Assembly: GCA_030670605.1 (NCBI GenBank)
Contig: DAOVBK010000004.1
Span: forward strand, 1 to 21,951
DNA: 21,951 bases
Source of the DNA: Candidatus Stahliibacteriota bacterium
Lineage (GTDB): Bacteria > Hydrothermota > Tepidihabitantia > SM23-42
Direction: 5' to 3'
Positions 16,157 to 21,951 of the stretch are shown in pieces. How positions within the stretch are numbered: the stretch's first letter is position 1; the number at the start of each line of letters is the position of its first letter. The position numbers and the translations under genes were made by a program. Below the pieces are notes generated by a model that did not search any database, was not told where the DNA came from, and saw only the letters and a program-made list of their open reading frames with translations.

Positions 16157-16360
16157 GCAAAAGGGACGAAAAGTCGCAGAGTCCAAGGGTCAAAAAGTGA
16201 AAGAATTCAACAGTTGTAGAGTCAATTGTCGGATAGTTGCATTGCTGGATTGTTTGATAGTTGGAACAGCCCTCTAACTATAAAAAATATGGAGCTATAT
16301 AACTATGATACTATATCGTGTATCCTGCATCATGTATCCTGTATCGGGCGTAGACATTTT

Positions 16361-17227
16361 ATGAAGCTTATTTTTCATATTACACTCATTTTTCTTGTTA
16401 TCTTCACAGTTCAGTGTGGTCGGGAAACAACGACAGACAAGCTGAACGTCGTTGTGAGTATTGTACCTTTGCAAGAATTTGTTGAGAACGTCGGTGGTGA
16501 AAAGGTGAGCGTTACGGTTATGGTACCACCAGGCGCGTCGCCGCATGCCTATGAACCGAATCCGGCGCAGCTCATGAAGGTCAGCAAAGCGCACATGTAT
16601 GTAAAAGTCGGCACACCGATCGAGTTCGAGATTGCATGGCTTGGTAAAATACTGTCCATGAATAGCACGATGCATGTGTGTGATGCTTCGATAGGAATTG
16701 ACCTGATAGCCGTATCTCAGGATGATGAGCACGAGCAGAGCAACGTTGATCCACACATATGGCTTTCTCCTCAAAACACCAGAATAATGGTTAATAACAT
16801 ATATGACGCATTGATTGCCATTAATGGAGACAATGAACAATACTACAGAACGCAGCGCGACGCATATTGTGCAGAGCTTGACAGTCTTCACCGCAGAGTC
16901 GAACAGATGCTACAAAAAAAGAAAAAGAGACAGTTTATGGTTTACCATGCTTCATGGCGGTATTTTGCGAGAGATTATGGTCTCGAGCAGATTTCCATTG
17001 AAACAGACGGGAAAGAGCCGACTGCGCGGAACATGGAGTATGTCATTCTTAAGGCGCTTGAACACAACATAAGAATCATCTTTGTGTCTCCTCAATTCAG
17101 CACGAAAAGTGCTGACGTGATTGCTCGCGAGATCGGTGGAACGGTCACATCAATTGATCCGCTCGCAAAGGATTACGTGAAGAACCTCGGGGAGGTTGTC
17201 CGAGTATTGTCTGCGGCAATGGAATGA
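16361..17227 (+). CDS. Metal (Zn/Mn) ABC transporter substrate-binding lipoprotein, ZnuA-like
   Basis: 288 residues. N-terminal signal with Cys19 as probable lipid site; the residues before it are TVQ, so -1 is Gln, unusual for a lipobox. Ligand motifs: GASPHAYEP (58-65, His62), VDPHIWLSP (129-137, His132), YHASWRYFARDYGL (195-208, His196) and a late acidic residue in SIDPLAKDY. The loop before DPHIW (DDEHEQSN) is short and holds one His, which fits a Mn/Fe or minimal Zn binder better than the long His-rich ZnuA loop. ATG 16361 is preferred, because upstream codons only add repeat-encoded residues. Three bases before the ATPase gene. Confidence 0.9.
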   Translation: MKLIFHITLIFLVIFTVQCGRETTTDKLNVVVSIVPLQEFVENVGGEKVSVTVMVPPGASPHAYEPNPAQLMKVSKAHMYVKVGTPIEFEIAWLGKILSMNSTMHVCDASIGIDLIAVSQDDEHEQSNVDPHIWLSPQNTRIMVNNIYDALIAINGDNEQYYRTQRDAYCAELDSLHRRVEQMLQKKKKRQFMVYHASWRYFARDYGLEQISIETDGKEPTARNMEYVILKALEHNIRIIFVSPQFSTKSADVIAREIGGTVTSIDPLAKDYVKNLGEVVRVLSAAME

Positions 17228-17230
17228 ACC

Positions 17231-17989
17231 ATGAAGAATGTGATTGTTGACATGCAGCACGTCTATTTCTCGTACGACGGTATCATGGTTCTCGAAGATA
17301 TCAATCTTACGCTCTATGAGAGAGATTTCTTGACGATTATCGGACCGAATGGCGGTGGTAAAACGACTGTTCTTAAGCTTATCCTTGGTTTGCTTAGACC
17401 AACGACAGGCACGATCACTGTTTTTGATGGGAAGCCGCAGCACGCGCGCACAAGAATCGGCTACTTGCCACAACTTCTCGTTTCCGAGTTTGATTTTCCT
17501 ATTAGTGTACTGGAAGTCGTGCTCATGGGAAGATTAGGCAGGACTGGGTTTGGGCATCACTATTCGAAAAAAGATGTTGCGATTGCCCGTGGTGCGTTGG
17601 ACAATGTCGGCATGCGTGATTTTAGAGATACCGCAATCGGTCACTTATCTGGCGGGCAACGGCAGCGCGTTTTCATCGCACGCGCGCTGGCAACAGAACC
17701 ACAGTTGCTTCTGCTTGATGAACCAGTATCGAGTGTAGATACTAAATGGCAGCAATCATTCTATGAATTACTCGCAGAGCTGAACAAGCGAATTGCTATT
17801 GTTCTCGTAACCCACGATATCGGTGTTGTTTCAACATATGTTGACAAAATTGCATGCCTTAACGTCCAGCTGTTCTATCATGGTTCAAAGAAAGAGGGAA
17901 TGCACAAAATAGCAGAGCTCTATGAGTGTCCTGTACAGCTTATATCACACGACACGAATGAAGGTTCTTCGTCAGACAGCAATGATTGA
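17231..17989 (+). CDS. Metal ABC transporter ATP-binding protein, ZnuC-like
   Basis: 252 residues. Walker [10 protein letters not shown] (38-46), Q-loop LPQ (81), signature LSGGQRQR (139-146), Walker B LLLLDEP with catalytic Glu164, D-loop SSVD (167-170) and switch His195 in VTHD. It powers import of the metal bound by the upstream lipoprotein through the downstream permease. The C-terminal tail after residue 225 is short. Its stop overlaps the permease start by eight bases, giving one coupled message. Confidence 0.94.
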   Translation: MKNVIVDMQHVYFSYDGIMVLEDINLTLYERDFLTIIGPNGGGKTTVLKLILGLLRPTTGTITVFDGKPQHARTRIGYLPQLLVSEFDFPISVLEVVLMGRLGRTGFGHHYSKKDVAIARGALDNVGMRDFRDTAIGHLSGGQRQRVFIARALATEPQLLLLDEPVSSVDTKWQQSFYELLAELNKRIAIVLVTHDIGVVSTYVDKIACLNVQLFYHGSKKEGMHKIAELYECPVQLISHDTNEGSSSDSND

Positions 17990-18803
17990 TATCCTACAGT
18001 TCGAGTTCATGCGTAACGCATTGTATGCTGCGATTCTTGTCAGTATTGCATGTGGGATTGTTGGTACATTTGTTGTCATCAAGCGGATTGTATTCATCAG
18101 TGGCGGCATAACACACGCGGCGTTCGGCGGGATCGGTCTTGGCTACCTCCTCGGTGTGAATCCAGTGCTCACCGCGATTCCCTTTAGCATACTGGCTGCA
18201 TTTGGTATTGGTGTATTAAGCAAGAAAACAAAGATCAGTGAAGATTCTGCAATTGGTATGCTATGGGCAGTTGGCATGGCACTTGGTATTCTTTGTATCG
18301 GTCTCGCACCTGGCTATGCGCCTGATCTTTTTGGCTATCTTTTTGGCTCCATCCTCACGGTTCCAGTCTCTGACATTATTATCATGATTATCCTTGATGT
18401 GATTATCATTGTGACCGTGCTCGTGTTCTATAAGGAGTTCCATGCTCTCGCATTTGATGAGGAGTTTTCTCTCATCGTCGGTGTGCCAACACAGACACTC
18501 AATTTACTTCTGCTGTGTCTTGTTGCACTAAGCGTCATTACACTGATCCGGGTGGTCGGCATTATTCTGGTGCTTGCGCTGCTTACTATACCTGCGGTCA
18601 TTGCGCGGCAATTCACTATGCGTCTCAACCGGTTGATGTTGTACAGCACGATTACTGCGATTGTCTCGGCGGTTGTCGGGCTATGGCTATCATATATCCT
18701 CAACCTGCCGAGCGGTGCAACGATTGTACTCGTGCTTAGTGTTGCGTTTCTTGGATCAGTATTCGTGAAGGGATTGCGTAAAGCAAAGAAACAGGCACAT
18801 TAG
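17982..18803 (+). CDS. Metal ABC transporter permease, ZnuB-like (ABC-3 family)
   Basis: 273 residues, about eight hydrophobic segments. Family landmarks: [20 protein letters not shown] (near 29-48), GIG then LLG, an [11 protein letters not shown] segment, and [18 protein letters not shown] near the C-terminal third. It forms the inner-membrane channel of the transporter. ATG 17982 is chosen because FEFMRNAL is the usual family beginning. An in-frame ATG at 17958 would add eight residues; neither has a good ribosome site. No terminator follows, and a new promoter begins 28 bases later. Confidence 0.92.
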   Translation: MIDILQFEFMRNALYAAILVSIACGIVGTFVVIKRIVFISGGITHAAFGGIGLGYLLGVNPVLTAIPFSILAAFGIGVLSKKTKISEDSAIGMLWAVGMALGILCIGLAPGYAPDLFGYLFGSILTVPVSDIIIMIILDVIIIVTVLVFYKEFHALAFDEEFSLIVGVPTQTLNLLLLCLVALSVITLIRVVGIILVLALLTIPAVIARQFTMRLNRLMLYSTITAIVSAVVGLWLSYILNLPSGATIVLVLSVAFLGSVFVKGLRKAKKQAH

Positions 18804-18830
18804 CGCGCGTACATTGACTGTAAAAAACCT

Positions 18831-18858
18831 TTGACAAATCATCGATTTTAAGTATATT
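18831..18858 (+). promoter_or_regulatory. Promoter of a decayed secreted-protein gene
   Basis: TTGACA (18831-18836), 16-base spacer, TATATT (18853-18858). It is followed by a small AGAC-GTAA-GTCT hairpin (18867-18878) and GGGGGAGAG just before ATG 18891, a full expression signal. Confidence 0.6.
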
Positions 18859-18890
18859 TTATGCAGACGTAAGTCTTGGGGGAGAGATTT

Positions 18891-19010
18891 ATGAAACCTA
18901 TATGGTCATTTGTGAGCATCAGCGCCGATGCCCTAGCCACAGGTGTGTACTACTACTATCTTGAAACTGCAGAATACCACGCATCAGGACGTTTGATTAA
19001 GATACGTTAG
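18891..19010 (+). pseudogene. Remnant of a T9SS-type secreted protein (39 codons)
   Basis: From the ATG the frame reads MKPIWSFVS, like the first residues of a signal peptide. It then passes directly into DALATGVYYYYLET...GRLIKIR and a stop. The second part matches the last strand pair of type IX secretion C-terminal sorting domains (consensus-like SGVYFYRLE...ATKKLVLIR) or FlgD-like Ig ends. The simplest reading is a large internal deletion fusing the two ends of a secreted-protein gene. Promoter and ribosome site are intact, so a peptide may still be made. Alternative: an accidental match; the length is short, so confidence is moderate. Confidence 0.5.
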
Positions 19011-19415
19011 GTTTTAGGCGTTAATACTCTCCACTCCTGTACCGGTGTCATTACGAAGTAATCTCTTGATCCTATTGTCTCATAGTTGACAATCAGACCA
19101 TCTGACTAGCGATAAGAATCAATGTTGAATGGATCCCATTGTTTCCTAGGTGTCATTGCGAGCTCTGCGCTAGCAGAGCGTGGTTCCGTCTCACGTGAAT
19201 TCTTCCGCAGAAACTCTCGTTCCCGCGAAAACGGAGTCGCATTGATAATTCAATGCGGAACAATCTTACGAATAGGTCATAGCTTATTACCTGTGGTGAT
19301 TGAAAAAGAAAAGGATTGCCCCGTCCGCCCATGGCGAACTCGCAATGACATTGGAGTGTATATCTCCATATAGGCAAGAGGGGGATAACCGTAGGACGAA
19401 TGATGAAGCATGTTA
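19011..19415. other. Non-coding stretch with inverted-repeat element
   Basis: 405 bases between the remnant and the THEP1 stop. Half is the 200-bp element described separately. A partial unit TGTCATTACGA at 19046 precedes it by exactly 105 bases. No gene seen; open frames across it merely read the repeat. Confidence 0.6.
19151..19350. repeat. MITE-like inverted-repeat element
   Basis: Perfect 12-base terminal inverted repeats TGTCATTGCGAG (19151-19162) and CTCGCAATGACA (19339-19350), exactly 200 bp end to end. Inside are CTCTGCGCTAGCAGAG (a palindromic stem, 19161-19178), GCATTGA-TAAT-TCAATGC (near 19239-19256), and ATTGCC near the right end. TGTCATTGCGAG...CTCGCAATGACA repeats are common in many bacterial and uncultured genomes. 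No transposase is encoded. Confidence 0.65.
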
Positions 19416-19925
19416 TTATTCCAGTCTTTGCAGTATCTTGGTTGGAAGATTATCACGGTTTTCTTCTGTGACTTCGATGATTTCTACATCACCCCTCTTT
19501 TTGATTTTGTCACAAAAATGATGAGGACGCAACAGTATGGTTCCCAAAACAGGTGAGCCTGATTCGAGTGCCAGCAGGACAGCGTTTTTGAAGACATCTG
19601 AGAACAACTCCATTTTGCCAATCTCATCGATAACTATTGTGCACCTTTTTTTGATACCATGTTCTATCGCCGCCACACCGAGTCGTTCAATACAATCACG
19701 GTTAACACAGTATTCACCAACTCGATACGGACTTCTTGCACTCTTGTGCGACAGAACACACTGTTTGTCGTCAAGTGTTATAAGCCGGAAGCCAACGCGG
19801 GCATTTCCTTCCTTGATTTCTTGAGTGTAGAAACCGGCACATCCATCCAGCTGCCTCGCGACTTTTTGTATGACCGTTGTCTTGCCAATGCGCGGAAGTC
19901 CTGTCAGTAGAATGTTGTTCATCAC
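19416..19925 (-). CDS. THEP1-type nucleoside-triphosphatase
   Basis: 169 residues. Walker A GLPRIGKTT (9-17), GFYTQEI (31-37), GFRLITLD (45-52), and Walker B VIDEIGKMEL (98-107) with the family's KMEL. The family (Aquifex THEP1 and cancer-related NTPase) hydrolyses NTPs in vitro; its cellular role is unresolved. The start GTG 19925 overlaps the recO stop as GTGA, with ATG 19922 one codon later as an equal choice. It follows recO in a probable operon. Confidence 0.88.
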   Translation of the reverse strand: MMNNILLTGLPRIGKTTVIQKVARQLDGCAGFYTQEIKEGNARVGFRLITLDDKQCVLSHKSARSPYRVGEYCVNRDCIERLGVAAIEHGIKKRCTIVIDEIGKMELFSDVFKNAVLLALESGSPVLGTILLRPHHFCDKIKKRGDVEIIEVTEENRDNLPTKILQRLE

Positions 19926-20656
19926 AGATGCTTTAGTGAATGGAGTACAGTGTTGTTGAGGTGATGATAAAGATAGTCGGGCAGTATCTCTTCAATTTCG
20001 TCAAACCGCATTTTCCTCAAGTCCACATCAGTTTTTTTATAGATTTGATGCAGGGTATTGACTGTTTCCCTGTCGAGATACACAACCGTATCATCAAAAT
20101 CGCGTTCACATACGATGCCGCCAGCCGCTACGGAAAAATCAATTTTCTTTGTGTTGCTATTGATTGCGCGGCGACATGTGACGCAGCTATCAAGATGCGG
20201 TTGCACGCCAGCACCAGAAAGTGCCCTGAGCAAATAATACAACGTCAACGGCTTTGCGAACGTATGATCTATTTCTCTGAGTGTGTTGAGAAACGTACGG
20301 AGTAGTGTGTATGCTTCCTCATTTTGTTCTTCTGACGGCAAGGTTTTCGTGAAGAATTCACAGAGGACCATTGCCGAATTGACCGTCCGTACATTAGAGC
20401 GGATTTTTTCAAAATCATCGATAACTGTCGCATCACTGAGTGTGTAGACATCTTTCGTCTCTCGTTTATAGTAAATGATTTCATCGAGATTGAAGACCTC
20501 GAGGGTTCCACACAATTTGCTCTTTGGTCGTCGGCAACCTTTCGCCAGTACGTCGACCTTACCATTCTTGCGTGTGAACATAACGGCAAAGAGGCTTGAT
20601 TCTTTGAATGGCCGAGTTCTGAGTACGAATGCCTTGGTTTTTATAATATGTGCCAT
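19922..20656 (-). CDS. recO: DNA repair protein RecO
   Basis: 244 residues. N-terminal OB fold (about 1-80; TKAFVLRTRPFKESS, VLAKGCRRPKS), helical middle, and a zinc-finger region C158-x2-C161 ... C183. The usual fourth Cys (C-x2-C) is Asp186 here, so zinc binding is incomplete or absent, as in several RecO lineages. It loads RecA on SSB-coated DNA and anneals strands in the RecFOR pathway. A promoter 25 bases upstream overlaps the stop of the small membrane peptide. Confidence 0.88.
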   Translation of the reverse strand: MAHIIKTKAFVLRTRPFKESSLFAVMFTRKNGKVDVLAKGCRRPKSKLCGTLEVFNLDEIIYYKRETKDVYTLSDATVIDDFEKIRSNVRTVNSAMVLCEFFTKTLPSEEQNEEAYTLLRTFLNTLREIDHTFAKPLTLYYLLRALSGAGVQPHLDSCVTCRRAINSNTKKIDFSVAAGGIVCERDFDDTVVYLDRETVNTLHQIYKKTDVDLRKMRFDEIEEILPDYLYHHLNNTVLHSLKHL

Positions 20657-20680
20657 GTAACTCGTGCTAGAGGCGCACCT

Positions 20681-20710
20681 ATAATATATTTTTCTGGTGT
20701 TTTCTGTCTA
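20681..20710 (-). promoter_or_regulatory. Possible recO promoter
   Basis: TAGACA (20705-20710), 18-base spacer, TATTAT (20681-20686). The -35 overlaps the stop codon of the 43-aa gene. Confidence 0.4.
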
Positions 20711-20839
20711 CAATCCGAGAAACTGGATTGCAATACCGCAAAGGCATATTGTTGCACCAGCCAGGGCATGAGAGAATCGCTCCAGTTTCTTCGTTGGTGC
20801 GAACGCGATACCGAATGAAGACCAGAGCTCTTGTGTCAT
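20708..20839 (-). CDS. Small single-pass membrane protein, 43 aa, in the ior operon
   Basis: The frame starts MTQELWSSFGIAFAPTKK. A hydrophobic stretch follows (about 25-43: LAGATICLCGIAIQF then LGL, with a CLC motif). A strong ribosome site AAAGGAG (20848-20854) lies eight bases before the ATG, and that ATG overlaps the iorB stop in an ATGA tetranucleotide, so translation is well supported. I recognise no family. It may anchor the indolepyruvate oxidoreductase or another partner to the membrane; this is only a guess from position. It could be an accidental frame, but the ribosome site, coupling and clear membrane segment argue otherwise. Confidence 0.65.
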   Translation of the reverse strand: MTQELWSSFGIAFAPTKKLERFSHALAGATICLCGIAIQFLGL

Positions 20840-21411
20840 ACTGATATCTCCTTTCCTTTTCCAAATGCAGCCATATTGAGGTCCACATATTTTGCCTTCA
20901 CGTTTTCCTTGAGTGCGCGTTCCCAGGATTTTTTCTTGAAATCCATAAATTGTGATAACACACCGAGCAGTATGATATTCACTGTTCTGATATTTCCCAG
21001 TTCCAATGCAGGCGTGTCAGCCTCAACAAACAGTAGGTTCCCACGTCGTTTGAGTTTTTTGTCTATGTCTTTCGGGTACTCTGCGGCACCGACGAGCACG
21101 CTCATCGGCAGGACCTCACGGTCATTGACAATGATCATACCCTTTGGTTTCAGGTAGTGAAGATATCTGAGTGCCTCCAGTTTCTCAAACGCGAGGATGA
21201 AATCTGCCGTGCCTTCTTCTATGAGCGGTGAGTATACCTTTTCAGCGAAGCGAACATGTGTTATCACACTACCGCCGCGTTGCGCCATACCGTGCACTTC
21301 GCTTTTCTTGACATCGTTACCTTCAATGAATGCCGCCGTGCACAGAACATTGGAAGCGAGTATGATGCCCTGTCCACCAACACCGCAGATGACGATGTTT
21401 TTCGTCTTCAC
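20836..21411 (-). CDS. iorB: Indolepyruvate ferredoxin oxidoreductase, beta subunit
   Basis: 191 residues, the gamma-domain type subunit of 2-oxoacid:ferredoxin oxidoreductases. GVGGQGIILAS (10-20), SEVHGMAQRGGSV (37-49), and the C-terminal NIILLGVLSQF. With IorA it converts aryl pyruvates (from Trp, Phe, Tyr transamination) plus CoA to aryl-acetyl-CoA and reduced ferredoxin. The GTG start overlaps the iorA stop as GTGA and has AAAGGAG six bases upstream. The domain is full length. Confidence 0.93.
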   Translation of the reverse strand: MKTKNIVICGVGGQGIILASNVLCTAAFIEGNDVKKSEVHGMAQRGGSVITHVRFAEKVYSPLIEEGTADFILAFEKLEALRYLHYLKPKGMIIVNDREVLPMSVLVGAAEYPKDIDKKLKRRGNLLFVEADTPALELGNIRTVNIILLGVLSQFMDFKKKSWERALKENVKAKYVDLNMAAFGKGKEISV

Positions 21412-21951
21412 GTCGTCTCCTTTGCACCTGGAATCTCTGAGAGGACGATCGCATCACAGGTACAAACCTGTGCACACAAACCACATCCAAAGCAGAGTGT
21501 TGTATCAATGACGGCGAGAGGTTTTTTTCGATCAGTAGACGACGTGAGACTCAGGGCTGGACAGCCTATCTGCATGCACAATTCGCATCCTTTGCAGAGT
21601 TCAGGATCAACATAGTAGGGTGTCTTCGGTTTCAAAAGGAGTGCACAGGGCCTGCGGAAGACAAGAACACTGACGCCATCATATGCAAGCGCTTCTTTGA
21701 ATGCTGCTTCGACGTCTTTGAGGTTATCTGGATTCACAACGTTGACACACTCAACACCACATCCCCGGGCAATTTGTTCTGGCGGCACACGAATGCCTTT
21801 GTCTCCGCGGGCGAGTTTACCCGTACCCGGGTGCGGCTGATGTCCGGTCATTGCAGTCGTATAGTTGTCAACGATAACAAGGGTGAGATGTCCCTTGTTA
21901 TATACGGCGTTCACGAGGCCGGTAATACCAGAATGAAAGAATGTTGAATCG
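21408..21951 (-). CDS. iorA: Indolepyruvate ferredoxin oxidoreductase, alpha subunit, C-terminal part (cut by window)
   Basis: The frame is open to the right edge, beginning DSTFFHSGITGL, the thiamine-diphosphate-binding part of the catalytic domain, then VIVDNYTTAMTGHQPHPG. Two ferredoxin-like 4Fe-4S motifs follow: CKGCELCMQIGCP and CFGCGLCAQVCTCDA, the second with Thr-Cys where a Pro is usual after the last Cys. About 180 of some 600 residues are present; the rest lies outside. The internal GTG at 21914 is not the start. Catalyses the oxidative decarboxylation together with IorB. Confidence 0.93.
   Translation of the reverse strand, partial: DSTFFHSGITGLVNAVYNKGHLTLVIVDNYTTAMTGHQPHPGTGKLARGDKGIRVPPEQIARGCGVECVNVVNPDNLKDVEAAFKEALAYDGVSVLVFRRPCALLLKPKTPYYVDPELCKGCELCMQIGCPALSLTSSTDRKKPLAVIDTTLCFGCGLCAQVCTCDAIVLSEIPGAKETT

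Larger units (their letters stand above)
15944..16360. other. Non-coding island of repeated short words upstream of the metal transporter
   Basis: 417 bases without a credible gene. Contents: the second copy of the CCCG...CGGG palindrome (15970-15994), an 18-base direct repeat GGGCAAAAATCGCAAAGG (16026-16043 and 16139-16156), a GCGAC/GTCGC hairpin between them, GATAGTTG-type words (16233, 16256), and GTATCCTG twice near 16319-16342. The start of the metal-transporter message could lie in the AT-rich stretch 16275-16310, but no convincing promoter was found there. Confidence 0.6.

Noticed and set aside
16226..16360. Upstream extension of the metal-binding lipoprotein
   Set aside because: The added residues come from repeat DNA, and the signal peptide begins at ATG 16361.
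19122..19373. 83-codon frame over the inverted-repeat element
   Set aside because: It merely translates the 200-bp repeat; the opposite strand is open in the same place.
20679..20888. 69-codon minus-strand frame between iorB and recO
   Set aside because: Overlaps iorB out of frame and lacks a ribosome site; the 43-aa frame in the same place is better supported.
1..21951. CRISPR array, tRNA or rRNA genes
   Set aside because: No regularly spaced long repeats; no cloverleaf or rRNA-like stretch seen by eye in the gaps.

Overview
The window (about 45% G+C by eye) is a bacterial chromosome segment with tightly packed operons, many 1-4 base gene overlaps and frequent GTG/TTG starts. It is cut through two genes: an aldehyde dehydrogenase at the left edge and iorA at the right edge. 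No rRNA, tRNA, phage, plasmid or complete insertion sequence was seen. SpoIID-like lipoprotein, HflX, IorAB, a THEP1-type NTPase and a relic of a type IX secretion (T9SS) C-terminal sorting domain together suggest an anaerobic, amino-acid-using bacterium of an uncultured, probably diderm lineage (WOR-3/Stahlbacteria-like). That placement is inference from gene content only.

Left part (1-3265): aldehyde dehydrogenase and class-III aminotransferase genes (+) form an amino-acid or amine catabolic pair. They end at a nested palindrome that also terminates the facing lipoprotein gene (-). A 0.4 kb island of short repeated words follows. Then comes a long minus-strand block (9775 down to 3678): DUF4388-like tandem-domain protein, rsmI, a CDP-alcohol phosphatidyltransferase, hflX, holB, a Mut7-C-type protein with both acidic landmark residues changed to Asn, and a SpoIID-like lipoprotein. 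A divergent promoter pair at 9781-9855 separates it from nifS-mnmA (+), which together supply sulfur for tRNA 2-thiouridine.

Middle part (12098-15880): the most interesting unit is a five-gene minus-strand operon behind a strong promoter. It encodes a glyoxalase-II-like hydrolase, a GNAT acyltransferase, a CelD/FemAB-like acyltransferase, an MshA-like glycosyltransferase and an MshB/BshB/PIG-L-like deacetylase. Gene order and families suggest a glucosamine-based small thiol or envelope glycoconjugate pathway. No MshC or BshC homologue is visible, so the product would be new or the missing step lies elsewhere.

Right part (15916-21951): a second repeat-word island precedes a znuACB-like metal ABC transporter (+). 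After it comes a promoter with a ribosome site leading into a 39-codon remnant of a secreted protein, then a 200-bp inverted-repeat element. The minus-strand run iorA-iorB, an unannotated 43-aa membrane peptide, recO and THEP1 closes the window. Three intergenic islands share short motifs, and at least one 24-25 bp palindromic repeat occurs in two of them.
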